The translations under genes and the position numbers were made by a program. Below, in pieces: positions 49,714 through 58,449 of a stretch of 64,000 nt of DNA. Position 1 is the first letter of the stretch, and each line of letters begins with the position of its first letter. The notes under the pieces were generated by a model. It was not told the DNA's origin, searched no databases, and saw only the letters and a program-made list of their open reading frames with translations. Origin of the DNA: Eubacterium sp. (GTDB lineage: Bacteria > Bacillota > Clostridia > Lachnospirales > Lachnospiraceae); the NCBI GenBank assembly GCA_017433825.1, contig JAFRGL010000020.1:1-64000 (forward strand). The letters run 5' to 3'.

Positions 49714-50781
49714 TTACAGACTGTCCATCTGCCGGCGGATTTCCAGGCAGATGCGGCTTACTTCCCCTTCGAAATCCTCTTCTGCGGTATTTTCCGTATA
49801 AAGGACGGCAAAGCCCTTCTTCTCCAGAAAATGCAGGAATGCCTCCCCCGGCTTTTCCGTACCTGAAAGGATCACTGCCGCGGGCGTATCCGTGCCGGAA
49901 ATATTGCGGAACGCGGTCATGGCACCCGCTTCGTCTTCGATGACGAAAACTGCGAAATCCCGCGCCGTAAATACCCGTTTTGCGCGGATAAGCTTATTCC
50001 TGTTGTAATTTAAAAGCATGCCGTATCTGGAAAGCTTTTCATTTAAGGTTTCCGCAAAAAGCGCCGCGTTTTCCGGACCGTTGAAAACCACATAGGTACT
50101 GCAGATCTTCTCATAAAGATCCGGCCTTCTTTCCCGGGTCCTCTGCACGGACTGCGCGTGGCGCCACTCGGTAATCTTCTTATGATCCCCGGTCAGCAGC
50201 ACGGGCGGTACGGCCTTTTCATGCCAGACCTCAGGCCTTGTATACTGGGGGTACTCCAGAAGATTATCCTGCAGGGATTCGAACTGGGAGGATTCCTCGT
50301 TGTGCAGCACGCCCGGCACAAACCGGGATACCGCATCCATCAGCACCAGGGCTGCCAGTTCGCCGCCGGTGAGCACATAATCCCCGATGGAGATATATTC
50401 GTCCGCAACTTCGGCAAGCACCCTCTCGTCGATGCCTTCATAATGACCGCATAAGAGCACCAGCTCTTCTTCCGCCGCCAGCTCCTCCACCTTTGTCTGG
50501 GTAAGGACCGGGGCTTGCGGCGTCAGATAGATAACCTTCGGACGCCTGCCTTCTTTCATTACGCTTTGCACCGCCCGGTAGACCGGCTCGGCCTCCATGA
50601 CCATGCCCGCGCCGCCGCCGTATGGGTAGTCATCCACCCGGTTATATTTGTTTGCGGAGAAATCCCGGATATTCACCGTATGGACGGTAATATGCCCGGC
50701 CTTAATACCCCTGCCGAAAATACTGGCGGAGGCGGCAGACTGTATCATATCCGGAAACAGTGTGAGCACGTGAAATATCAT
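49714..50781 (-). CDS. trmD: tRNA (guanine-N1)-methyltransferase with a C-terminal extension
   Basis: 355 residues; ordinary TrmD is 240-250. Residues 1-230 are a complete SPOUT enzyme: YPYGGGAGMVM (54-62), LLCGHYEGIDERV (109-121) and SIGDYVLTGGELAA form the knotted SAM site, and it methylates G37 of tRNAs. After about residue 231 there is an extra domain of 125 residues (VVFNGPENAALFAETLNEKL, RAKRVFTARDFAVFVIEDEA) of unknown function. It lies between the zinc-ribbon gene and rplS. Confidence 0.95.
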   Translation of the reverse strand: MIFHVLTLFPDMIQSAASASIFGRGIKAGHITVHTVNIRDFSANKYNRVDDYPYGGGAGMVMEAEPVYRAVQSVMKEGRRPKVIYLTPQAPVLTQTKVEELAAEEELVLLCGHYEGIDERVLAEVADEYISIGDYVLTGGELAALVLMDAVSRFVPGVLHNEESSQFESLQDNLLEYPQYTRPEVWHEKAVPPVLLTGDHKKITEWRHAQSVQRTRERRPDLYEKICSTYVVFNGPENAALFAETLNEKLSRYGMLLNYNRNKLIRAKRVFTARDFAVFVIEDEAGAMTAFRNISGTDTPAAVILSGTEKPGEAFLHFLEKKGFAVLYTENTAEEDFEGEVSRICLEIRRQMDSL

Positions 50782-50800
50782 GCGGCCTCTTCCCCTTGTC

Positions 50801-51238
50801 TTACTCTTCTTCCTTTTTCTCCTCAGAAGCTGTGGCGCCGCCTCTCATGGCTGCCATAGCGGCCTGTGCCGCTTCCGCAATCTGCTTCCTGCGGTTCATC
50901 AGAATCGGTTTGGTCTGAATCGGGATACCGGCGAATTCTTCCTCGGCAAAGCCTTCAGGCATCTCCAGTGTAATGCCTTTCGGGCCCTTGTATTCCTTCT
51001 CCACTTCCGGGTCAAGGGAATCGGCCAGCTCCAGGGTGATGCCTTTCGGGCCCTTGTATTCCTTTTCCACCTCCGGGTCGAGGGAATCAGCCAGCTTCAG
51101 ATCATAGTCGATATCGGTATCCGGCTTAATCTTCTCGTTGAATTCCTCAAATTCATAAACGGGAAACTTCGTGCCGCAGGCCGGGCAGAACCGGGCTTCG
51201 TCCACCGTCGCTTTCCCGCATTTACCGCACTTTTTCAT
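50801..51238 (-). CDS. Zinc-ribbon protein with a duplicated acidic segment, 145 aa
   Basis: An N-terminal zinc ribbon, KKCGKCGKATVDEARFCPAC (CxxC ... CxxC), is followed by an acidic linker and two near-identical 22-residue blocks (LADSLDPEVEKEYKGPKG + ITLE). The C-terminus is helical with a polar tail. It overlaps rimM by four bases (ATGA) and precedes trmD by 19 nt. No such gene is usual between rimM and trmD. A ribosome- or RNA-linked adaptor role is possible; no family recognised. Confidence 0.75.
   Translation of the reverse strand: MKKCGKCGKATVDEARFCPACGTKFPVYEFEEFNEKIKPDTDIDYDLKLADSLDPEVEKEYKGPKGITLELADSLDPEVEKEYKGPKGITLEMPEGFAEEEFAGIPIQTKPILMNRRKQIAEAAQAAMAAMRGGATASEEKKEEE
50963..51094. 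repeat. 66-bp in-frame tandem duplication
   Basis: 50963-51028 and 51029-51094 differ at only a few, mostly synonymous, positions. It lies inside the zinc-ribbon gene and encodes the duplicated 22-residue block. Confidence 0.93.
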
Positions 51239-51765
51239 GATTCTCCTTTTTGCAGGTCCTTTTTATCAGGCAGAAGCCCCGGCAGAAGCTCCACCTGCAT
51301 GATGCCCTGTTCCACATCAACCTGCCTGATGCACTGCCTGATGGCGGGGATCATAAATTCGCCGTAATCGGCGGAATCCACGATGTACACGTCATTGGCG
51401 CCGGTTTCCAGCACGTCTCTGATCTGCCCCAGGACAGTGCCGTTTTCCACCACCTGCATGCCGATAAGGTCTGCGATATAGTATTCGTTTTCCCCCAAGG
51501 GCACCGCGTCCGCGTGCTCCACATACAGGTTTTTCCCTTTTACCGCCTCCGCGTCCTCCACGGTATCGAAGCCTTCGAATTTCGCGATGACGAACTGCTT
51601 GAAGAACCGCACGCCCATAATCTTACGCGGCATGTATTCTTCCCCCAGGTAAACCTTCGACAGCTTTTTAAACCGTTTCGCGTCGTCGGTGGTGGGATAA
51701 ATCTTGAACTCACCCTTCAGTCCGTGGGTGGAGGTAATGACGCCCACCTTCAGATATTTTTCCAT
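51235..51765 (-). CDS. rimM: 16S rRNA processing protein RimM
   Basis: 176 residues. The N-terminal beta-barrel VGVITSTHGLKGEFKIYPTT and C-terminal PRC-barrel (YYIADLIGMQVVENGTVLGQ, ANDVYIVD, FMIPAI) are complete. It helps mature the 30S head and binds S19. AAAGGAAAGAGG precedes the ATG. Its stop overlaps the start of the zinc-ribbon gene. Confidence 0.96.
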   Translation of the reverse strand: MEKYLKVGVITSTHGLKGEFKIYPTTDDAKRFKKLSKVYLGEEYMPRKIMGVRFFKQFVIAKFEGFDTVEDAEAVKGKNLYVEHADAVPLGENEYYIADLIGMQVVENGTVLGQIRDVLETGANDVYIVDSADYGEFMIPAIRQCIRQVDVEQGIMQVELLPGLLPDKKDLQKGES

Positions 51766-51851
51766 CCTGCCTCTTTCCTTTAAGACGAAAGAAACTTCTT
51801 CCCAACACGGTTAACAGCCAGAAAAGCGTATGCCCCTCTGGCTGATAACAA

Positions 51852-52079
51852 TCAAATGATTTCCACTACTACCTTCTTGTCGCTTTTTGATGAGGCGGCC
51901 TTAACTACGGCACGGATTGCCTTGGCTATGCGTCCCTGTCGTCCAATAACCTTTCCCATGTCGCCGGGTGCGACTCTAAGCTCAATTAAAATTTCCTCGC
52001 CGGTTTCGGTTTCGGTAACCACAACTTCATCTGGATTTTCGACAAGAGATTTCGCGATCACTTCAACTAACTCTCTCAT
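51852..52079 (-). CDS. khpA: KH-domain RNA-binding protein KhpA
   Basis: 75 residues, a single KH fold with the GxxG loop GDMGKVIGRQGRIAKAIRAV. It partners with KhpB/Jag in cell-division and RNA regulation in Firmicutes. It lies between rpsP and rimM, the usual place. TGGAGATAAA precedes the ATG. Confidence 0.95.
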   Translation of the reverse strand: MRELVEVIAKSLVENPDEVVVTETETGEEILIELRVAPGDMGKVIGRQGRIAKAIRAVVKAASSKSDKKVVVEII

Positions 52080-52124
52080 TTTATCTCCATTCTTCGCCGC
52101 TTAAAGCTCGCAAGATAAGGTATA

Positions 52125-52370
52125 TTATTTTGTAATGCCTGCCAGTTTGAAAATCTTACCTACGGTTTCGGTAGGCTGGGCGCCGGTAGCAAGCCACTTC
52201 TTCGCAGCTTCCTCGTCTACGGAAAAGGCACTGGGCTCCTGGTTGGGATCATAGGTGCCGATCTCTTCGATGAATCTGCCGTCTCTGGGTGAACGGGCAT
52301 CCGCCACGATAATTCTGTACACAGGTGCTTTCTTCTTGCCCATTCTTCTTAAACGAATCTTTACTGCCAT
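52125..52370 (-). CDS. rpsP: 30S ribosomal protein S16
   Basis: 81 residues. [20 protein letters not shown] and [20 protein letters not shown] are invariant S16 segments. TGGAGGAATAACAAA precedes the ATG. Gap to ffh upstream 42 nt; co-transcribed. Confidence 0.97.
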   Translation of the reverse strand: MAVKIRLRRMGKKKAPVYRIIVADARSPRDGRFIEEIGTYDPNQEPSAFSVDEEAAKKWLATGAQPTETVGKIFKLAGITK

Positions 52371-52412
52371 TTTGTTATTCCTCCATTTGAATAGTTTTCT
52401 TTTTTGTTTTAT

Positions 52413-53753
52413 TTATCCGAAAAGTCCGCCGAAGGGTCCCCTCTTGCTCTTCATGAGGCCCGGCATCTTTTTCATCATTTTCTTGGATTCATTGAACTGC
52501 TTGATGAAACGGTTCACTTCATTTAACGGAATGCCGCTTCCCTTGGAAATACGCAGCTTCCGCGAGGGATTAAGAAGGTCCGGATTGGCCCGCTCTTTGG
52601 CGGTCATGGACAGGATGATGGCTTCCCTTTTCTTCAGCTCCTTCTCATCCGCCATGCCTTCCAGATCCTGCTTTTTAAGGCCCATGCCCGGAAGCATGCC
52701 TAAAAGGCTGGAGAAACCGCCCATCTTGTTGAGCTGTTTCATGCTGTCCAGGTAGTCGTTGAAGTCGATGTTGGCCTTCTTCATCTTCTCCATCATCCTG
52801 CCGGCCTGGCCTTCGTCGATGGAGGCCTGTGCTTTCTCGATGAGGGAGAGGACGTCGCCCATTCCCAGAATCCGGGACGCCATACGGTCCGGATAAAACT
52901 GCTCCAGATCCTCCGGCTTTTCGCCCATGCCGGTATAAAGGATAGGCTTTCCGGTCACCGCCTTGATGGAAAGGGCCGCACCGCCTCTGGTATCGCCGTC
53001 CAGCTTGGTAAGGATAACGCCGTCGATGCCCACCTTTTCATTGAAGGTTTCCGCCACGTTCACAGCGTCCTGGCCGGTCATGGCGTCCACCACCAGGATG
53101 GCTGCCGATACGTCCACGGCGCTCCTGATATCGATAAGCTCCTGCATCATCTCTTCGTCAATGTGCAGACGGCCCGCGGTATCCAGGATAACCAGGTTGC
53201 GGCCTGTGGCCTTCGCATGCTCCACAGCCGCTTTGGCGATATCCACCGGTTTCGCCTTGTCTCCCATGGAGAACACAGGCACGCCTACCTTCTCGCCGTT
53301 TTTCTCCAGCTGGGCGATGGCGGCAGGCCGGTATACGTCGCAGGCAGCCAGCATGGGCTTTCTCTTGCTGTTGGCCATCTTCACCGCCAGCTTTGCGGCT
53401 GTGGTGGTTTTGCCGGCGCCCTGCAGGCCCGTCATCATGATGACGGAGACTTCATTGGCGGGTTTTAAGGCAATCTCGGTGGTTTCGGAGCCCATAAGGG
53501 CGGTAAGCTCGTCGTTAACCAGCTTGATAACCGTCTGTCCCGGGTTCAGGCCGTTCATGACATCGCTGCCCACAGCCTTCTCCTGGACGGATTTGGTGAA
53601 CTGCTTTACGACCTTGAAGCTGACGTCCGCTTCCAGAAGGGCCATTTTGACTTCCTTTAAGGCAGACTTCACGTCTTCCTCGGTCAGCCTTCCCTTGCTC
53701 CGAAGCTTCCTGAAAACATTCTGCAGTTTCTCGGTTAAGCTTTCAAATGCCAT
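52413..53753 (-). CDS. ffh: Signal recognition particle protein Ffh
   Basis: 446 residues. The N domain is followed by the G domain with GLQGAGKTTTAAKLA, DTAGRLHIDEEMM and TKLDGDTRGGAAL. The methionine-rich M domain (LGMLPGMGLKK, SRKLRISKGSG) binds 4.5S RNA and signal sequences. Its ATG follows the stop of ylxM with no gap, and AGAGGAG lies within the end of ylxM. The SRP route serves membrane insertion for the many transporters here. Confidence 0.97.
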   Translation of the reverse strand: MAFESLTEKLQNVFRKLRSKGRLTEEDVKSALKEVKMALLEADVSFKVVKQFTKSVQEKAVGSDVMNGLNPGQTVIKLVNDELTALMGSETTEIALKPANEVSVIMMTGLQGAGKTTTAAKLAVKMANSKRKPMLAACDVYRPAAIAQLEKNGEKVGVPVFSMGDKAKPVDIAKAAVEHAKATGRNLVILDTAGRLHIDEEMMQELIDIRSAVDVSAAILVVDAMTGQDAVNVAETFNEKVGIDGVILTKLDGDTRGGAALSIKAVTGKPILYTGMGEKPEDLEQFYPDRMASRILGMGDVLSLIEKAQASIDEGQAGRMMEKMKKANIDFNDYLDSMKQLNKMGGFSSLLGMLPGMGLKKQDLEGMADEKELKKREAIILSMTAKERANPDLLNPSRKLRISKGSGIPLNEVNRFIKQFNESKKMMKKMPGLMKSKRGPFGGLFG

Positions 53754-54110
53754 TTACAACTCCTCTACAATTGCCGAAGCCAGCGCGGAAATCTTCTCCA
53801 GGCTTTTCTTCGTCTCTTCCGGCCGGAAATCCTCTTCCGATGCTTCCGTCAGCGCCAGAATCTCCTTGACCTGGGTCCTTATCTTCAGGAAACGCTCCAC
53901 CAGGTGCAGCCTGGATTCGTATTCCTCAAGGGCAGCCTGGCATCTTTTAATCAGATCATGGACGCCCTGGCGGCTTATGCCCTCGTCCCTGGCCACTTCG
54001 CTGATGGAATAGTCCTCAAAGACCACTTCCTCGTATATCCGCTGCTGGTGGGGATTCAGCAGTTCCCCGTAAAAATCATATAGGTATGTTTTCTCTACAA
54101 ACTTCTCCAT
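53754..54110 (-). CDS. ylxM: YlxM family SRP-operon DNA-binding protein
   Basis: 118 residues from the ATG at 54110 (AAGGTGATTGT). The sigma-70 region-4-like helix-turn-helix NPHQQRIYEEVVFEDYSISE + VARDEGISRQGVHDLIKR is clear. YlxM always precedes ffh in Firmicutes and supports SRP function. It starts the operon; the terminator of the opposite side lies just upstream at 54143. Confidence 0.95.
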   Translation of the reverse strand: MEKFVEKTYLYDFYGELLNPHQQRIYEEVVFEDYSISEVARDEGISRQGVHDLIKRCQAALEEYESRLHLVERFLKIRTQVKEILALTEASEEDFRPEETKKSLEKISALASAIVEEL

Positions 54111-54142
54111 ACAATCACCTTCGCGTATATTACAGCAAATGA

Positions 54143-54178
54143 AAAAGGCTGTCAAGTATTTTTTCTTGACAGCCTTTG
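54143..54178 (-). terminator. Terminator after the M24 peptidase gene
   Basis: AAAGGCTGTCAAG and CTTGACAGCCTTT with a T-rich loop; on the minus strand followed by TTCATTT. T-rich sequence on the other side may make it bidirectional. Confidence 0.85.
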
Positions 54179-54216
54179 ATTATTTTTTGTCTTTTCAAAT
54201 TACTTCTTCCGGCGCC

Positions 54217-55272
54217 TTACAGCTCGATCAGTTCCTTTTCGAAGCAGTTGAAGTTGCGGTATCCGTCCTCGGTAATGAGGATCATGTCCTCAATCCTGAC
54301 GCCGCCGAAACCGGGCACGTAGATGCCGGGCTCCACCGTCTCGATCATGCCGGGAAGGATAACGTCTTCCTCCGCGGGTGAGAAACGGGGATTTTCGTGG
54401 ATGAACAGGCCGACGGAATGTCCCAGGCCGTGGCCGAAGTAATCGCCGTAGCCGGCTTCCTTAATGATATTTCTGGAAACCGCGTCCACCTCCTTGCCTT
54501 TTACACCGGGGCGCACCGCTGCAAGGCCTGCAAGCTGGGCTTTGAGGACGAGGTTATAGATTTCCTTCTGGCGGTCATTTGCCTTGCCCACCACGATGGT
54601 CCTGGTCATATCCGAGCAGTAGCCGTTCACGGAGCTTCCGAAATCGATGGTGATGAAATCGCCGTTTTCGATTTTCTTCTCCGAAGGAATGGCATGGGGC
54701 ATGGAGGAATGGATGCCGGAGGCAACGATGGTGGAAAATGCCAGTCCGTTCGCGCCGCGCTTCTTCATCTGGTATTCCAGTTCGGCCGCAACTTCCAGCT
54801 CCGTAACGCCGGGTTTGATGAAATCCAGCACAGCCTTTAAGCCGGCTTCGGAAATCTGAGCGGCTTTCGCCATGATTTCCACCTCTTCGGGCGTCTTAAT
54901 CCGGCGGATGAAATCCACCTTGCCGCCTAAAGGCACCCAGCTTTTCACCTGGGGAAGGGCTTCCTTTAACGCATTGAACTCATTTACGCGCATGTTCTGG
55001 TCTTCAAAGCCCAGAACCTCCGCCTTGTCGGCGTTAATGCACTCAGCCAGAATGACCGCCCTTTTGTGGCCGGCATTTTCCTCGATTACGGTGAAATCGC
55101 TTTCTTTGCCCGCCTGCTCGGTATACCGGGAATCGGTCACCAGCACCTTCCGGTTCGCAGAAATGTAAAGGACGCCTTCACCGCCGCGGAAGCGGGAAAT
55201 ATACCGCATATTCATCGGATCGGTAACCAGATACGCGTCAACCTTCGCCTGCTCGATAATCTGTCTGTACAT
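54217..55272 (-). CDS. M24 family Xaa-Pro aminopeptidase
   Basis: 351 residues from the ATG at 55272 (AGAGGT eight bases upstream); an in-frame TTG at 55278 is too close to that site. The creatinase-like N-domain covers 1-130. The pita-bread domain shows all dinuclear metal ligands: [37 protein letters not shown] and GVRIEDM. It cleaves N-terminal residues before proline in the cytoplasm. It is 16 nt after the lipoprotein gene and ends at its own terminator. Confidence 0.94.
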   Translation of the reverse strand: MYRQIIEQAKVDAYLVTDPMNMRYISRFRGGEGVLYISANRKVLVTDSRYTEQAGKESDFTVIEENAGHKRAVILAECINADKAEVLGFEDQNMRVNEFNALKEALPQVKSWVPLGGKVDFIRRIKTPEEVEIMAKAAQISEAGLKAVLDFIKPGVTELEVAAELEYQMKKRGANGLAFSTIVASGIHSSMPHAIPSEKKIENGDFITIDFGSSVNGYCSDMTRTIVVGKANDRQKEIYNLVLKAQLAGLAAVRPGVKGKEVDAVSRNIIKEAGYGDYFGHGLGHSVGLFIHENPRFSPAEEDVILPGMIETVEPGIYVPGFGGVRIEDMILITEDGYRNFNCFEKELIEL

Positions 55273-55287
55273 GTTCAAATACCTCTT

Positions 55288-56469
55288 TTACTGTAATTCC
55301 ACCGTAACATCGGCGTTGTCGATAATAAAGTTCATGATCCGCATGGTCATGCAGTATTCATCCACTGCCCGCTCGCCGTACAGCCCTTTCAGGGCCGCGG
55401 TGTCCATGCCGTACTCGCTTTCCATCTGCGCGACGATATCCTTGTACTCCTTGTCGTCAAAGGTAAAGCCTTCGTTCTGCCATACAGCTTCGACAAGCGT
55501 CGAGCTTTTGGCCACTTCCTTGCCGTAGGACAGCTTATATCCGTCATACTCTTCCCGGGTTACCTGAATATCTTCCAGGTATTCGTCTATTGTCTCAAAT
55601 CCGCTGGAATTGGCCACGGAGAGGACGTTGTTCTCAAAGGTTTCCATTCCGGCATTGACAAATTTCTCCGGAAGCTGGATAAACTCCGCCTCCTCGTACA
55701 GGACGCCCCAGGCGTCGGACTGCATCTGGGAAGCGGCGGTTTCCTCCGCGGATTTTACCATCATATCCTTGATATAAGCCTTGAAATCCGCAACGGTGGT
55801 ATATCCGCCCAGGGTATAATGCTCCACCCAGTCGTCATTCAGTTCCGGCATGCGGCGGATTTCGAAAACGGTTACGGTAAAGACAACCGGCTGGCCGGCC
55901 ATCTCACTGTTCCAGTAGTCGTCCGGGAACTGCAGATGCAGCTCGGTGCTGTCGCCTGCCTTCATGCCGACAAGCCCTTCTTCAAAGCCCGCGATAAAAC
56001 GGCCGGAGCCGATTTCCAGGTCATAGCTGTCGGAATTCAGGGCATCCTGGGTTTCGCCGTTTACCGTTCCGTAGAAGGAAATATTGACGGTATCCCCCTG
56101 TTCCACCACGGCGTTCGGGTCATCCACGGCCGCTACGCCTGCCAGGTTCCTGAAATATTTGTCCACCTTCTCCTCGGTGATATCTTCCACATATTTGGTA
56201 AGCTTGATGCCCTTGTATTCGCCAAGCTTCACGCAGTCTTTAATATCCACGTCCCCTTTTGCAACCGGGACGTCTTCCTCTTCTGATGTAACGCTGATCT
56301 CCGCAGCGTCCTTGGAGTCAGCCGAGGTTTCCGCAGCGGAACTTTCCGATACCGCCGATGCGGCGGAAGATGAAACGGAAGCGTTTTCGGAACCGCCGCC
56401 GTTTCCGCAGGCGGATGCTGTCAGTACAAAGGCTGCCGCAAGGGCGGCCGCCAGTATTCTCTTTCTCAA
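55288..56469 (-). CDS. Trigger-factor-like FKBP-type prolyl isomerase lipoprotein
   Basis: 393 residues starting at TTG 56469 (AAAGGAG eight bases upstream; no in-frame ATG nearby). An SPase II lipobox, LTASACGN, puts the mature N-terminal Cys at about residue 21; a Ser/Ala/Glu-rich linker follows to about 70. The FKBP core (GDTVNISFYGTVNGE, FIAGFEEGLVGMKAGDST, FPDDYWNSEMAGQPVVFTV) is followed by a trigger-factor C-domain. It acts outside the membrane as a folding factor for exported proteins. Confidence 0.9.
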   Translation of the reverse strand: MRKRILAAALAAAFVLTASACGNGGGSENASVSSSAASAVSESSAAETSADSKDAAEISVTSEEEDVPVAKGDVDIKDCVKLGEYKGIKLTKYVEDITEEKVDKYFRNLAGVAAVDDPNAVVEQGDTVNISFYGTVNGETQDALNSDSYDLEIGSGRFIAGFEEGLVGMKAGDSTELHLQFPDDYWNSEMAGQPVVFTVTVFEIRRMPELNDDWVEHYTLGGYTTVADFKAYIKDMMVKSAEETAASQMQSDAWGVLYEEAEFIQLPEKFVNAGMETFENNVLSVANSSGFETIDEYLEDIQVTREEYDGYKLSYGKEVAKSSTLVEAVWQNEGFTFDDKEYKDIVAQMESEYGMDTAALKGLYGERAVDEYCMTMRIMNFIIDNADVTVELQ

Positions 56470-56497
56470 ATGTCATACTCCTTTCCCACTTTGGCCC

Positions 56498-57769
56498 CTA
56501 GCCTCTGGCACGGGCCGCGGTATAATCGCTGTAAGAGTTGATTTCGTAAATGCCTTCACGGATATAGGTGTCGGTTCTCTGGAAAATTCCCGGCGTATCC
56601 GATTTCGCAAAGAAGGCGGCAAAGCCCAGGTCCTTGAGAGCCGTATACTTCGGATTGGAATCATCATAGACGGCCCAGCTGTCGATGTCGGACTGGTTCG
56701 GATAAATCAGGAAGGGGCATTCGCCCACAATCGAACCGACTTCCGCCGACCATAATTCCGCATCCGCCTGCACCACCGCCGCTTCGGAACTGTAGGTGAT
56801 ATCCGAAGCAAATCCGCAGCAGGCAAACCGCCAGTTCTTCATCTTCAGTGCCCGGACCACGGAAGAGGCCTTGGAGGTCTCCGTGGAGGGATCAAAGGTG
56901 CCGTTCATCTCGGCGTAGGGATTGTTCTCCGTACTTCCAAGATAAGTTGTGGTGCGGTATCCCAGGATGCCGTTGTAGCCGGTAAGGCCGATAAGTCCCC
57001 TGGCATTATTATAGGAAAAATCAGGATGTGACCGGATAAAGCTTTCCACAATGGGAACGAAATCATACTCGCCGTAGGAAACATTGCCGGTCCGGTCCTC
57101 AAACTGGCAGGTGACATTGCCTTGGGTATCCATCACCAGCTTCTGGGCGTAGGAAGCGCCCTGGCGGCTGAAGGGATAGCTCACATCCCGCTGGGAAATA
57201 ATAAGCGGCTTTTTGCCCTCGGGCACCTTCACGGCGGAAGCGCCGTATGCAACGGTAATGCAGTCAGGGTCAATCAGCACATAGCCGTCAGCGTACAGTT
57301 CCTTTAAGATATCCAGGAACTGGGCAATCGTCAGCGTACGCCCGGATTCATCCACGGACAGGGGTCCGAAGGAGAAATGGCGCACTTCGGAGAAAGGCAC
57401 CTCCACAACCGCGGTTTCCTCAAGCTCTGCGGAAACGCTGCTTTCCTCGGAAGCGGTCTCTTCCTTCCTGCCCTTGGGTATTGCAACGGCCAGGATGATA
57501 ACGATGACAATAATAGCGGCTATTATGATAATCTTGGCAAGCTTTTCCCGCTGCTCTTTGATTTCTCTTTCTCTTTTGGCCTGGGCGGCTGCACGCCGCT
57601 CTTCCGCGCTCCGGCCCGTCGTTTTCTTCTTCGCCGTGCCGTTTTTGCTGCCGGAAGAAGTGCCGGCTGCGGTCTTCTTCTTTGCCGTCCCCGTGCGGTC
57701 AGTGCCTGTCTGTGGTTTCTTCTGATTCTTTCCGGCCGGTGTATTCGGTTTTCTGTTCGAATCTGCCAT
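56498..57769 (-). CDS. Membrane-anchored polysaccharide deacetylase-like protein
   Basis: 423 residues. A basic Lys/Thr-rich cytoplasmic tail (1-75) is followed by a membrane helix (AKIIIIAAIIVIVIILAVAI) and an extracellular domain. It follows the scheme of the Lachnospiraceae deacetylase-like family: FLDILKELYADGYVLIDPDC, then KKPLIISQRDVSYPF. The usual Asp-Asp pair of the metal motif is Arg-Asp here, so activity is doubtful. GGAGGTATCATAA precedes the ATG. It lies 28 nt before the lipoprotein gene. Confidence 0.75.
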   Translation of the reverse strand: MADSNRKPNTPAGKNQKKPQTGTDRTGTAKKKTAAGTSSGSKNGTAKKKTTGRSAEERRAAAQAKREREIKEQREKLAKIIIIAAIIVIVIILAVAIPKGRKEETASEESSVSAELEETAVVEVPFSEVRHFSFGPLSVDESGRTLTIAQFLDILKELYADGYVLIDPDCITVAYGASAVKVPEGKKPLIISQRDVSYPFSRQGASYAQKLVMDTQGNVTCQFEDRTGNVSYGEYDFVPIVESFIRSHPDFSYNNARGLIGLTGYNGILGYRTTTYLGSTENNPYAEMNGTFDPSTETSKASSVVRALKMKNWRFACCGFASDITYSSEAAVVQADAELWSAEVGSIVGECPFLIYPNQSDIDSWAVYDDSNPKYTALKDLGFAAFFAKSDTPGIFQRTDTYIREGIYEINSYSDYTAARARG

Positions 57770-57865
57770 TTATGATACCTCCGAAAATCTGAAATATCAT
57801 TATAGCACAACAAATCTGCACTGGCAATCCGGATATTTTGGCGCTTTCGACACCTATATTTATGC

Positions 57866-57894
57866 TTGCCTTTTATTCCTGCTGATGTTAGAAT
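57866..57894 (+). promoter_or_regulatory. Sigma-A-type promoter for the 57925 gene
   Basis: TTGCCT (57866-57871), exactly 17 nt, TAGAAT (57889-57894). Confidence 0.6.
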
Positions 57895-57924
57895 GTATCC
57901 GACAATAACGGAGGTATTTGTATC

Positions 57925-58380
57925 ATGCCGAGATGGTTACCAGCTGTCATCGTTGCCGGCGCGGCGGTTATCGTTCTGATAATGCTCTACCGCTGGTCAA
58001 AGAAGCAGGAGAAAAAGAATAACGAAGCGCAGGAGAAGATGGATGCCGTCAAGCAGTCCGTCACACTGCTGATTATCGACAAGAAAATGATGAAACTTCG
58101 GGATACGGACCTGCCCAAAGAGATGGAAAAGGAACTGCCCTTCATCTTCCGGCGCAGAAAGTTCCCGATTGTAAAGGCCAAGGTCGGCCCGAGAATCATG
58201 ACCATGATTACCGACAAGGAAATCTACGCGCTCATTCCTCTGAAGAAGGAAGTAAAAGCCACCATCAGCGGCCTTTACATCACATCTGTCAAAGGCATCC
58301 GCGGCCCGCTGGCCAAGCCCGAAAAGAAGAAAGAAAGCAAGCTGTCAATGCTCTTCAAGAAAGGCAGAGGCGAAGCGTAA
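57925..58380 (+). CDS. Single-pass membrane protein, 151 aa, uncharacterised
   Basis: A membrane helix at the N-terminus (PAVIVAGAAVIVLIMLYRW), a charged coiled stretch (KKQEKKNNEAQEKMDAVKQS), then a compact domain (LLIIDKKMMKLRDTDLPKE, PRIMTMITDKEIYALIPLKK) and a basic tail. ACGGAGG precedes the ATG. It has its own promoter and terminator. The type is common in Lachnospiraceae, without known function. Confidence 0.75.
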   Translation: MPRWLPAVIVAGAAVIVLIMLYRWSKKQEKKNNEAQEKMDAVKQSVTLLIIDKKMMKLRDTDLPKEMEKELPFIFRRRKFPIVKAKVGPRIMTMITDKEIYALIPLKKEVKATISGLYITSVKGIRGPLAKPEKKKESKLSMLFKKGRGEA

Positions 58381-58416
58381 AAAAAGAACCGGAACATCTC
58401 CGGTTCTTTTTTTGTA
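58379..58416. terminator. Bidirectional terminator
   Basis: AAAAAAAGAACCGGA and TCCGGTTCTTTTTTT around ACATC, between the convergent 57925 gene and ispE. Confidence 0.93.
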
Positions 58417-58449
58417 CCAGAACATACGGTAAATACAGGCATATATTCC

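Noticed and set aside
51810..51842. Terminator between khpA and rimM
   Set aside because: AGCCAGA/TCTGGCT can pair but there is no T-tract, and the operon is expected to read through.
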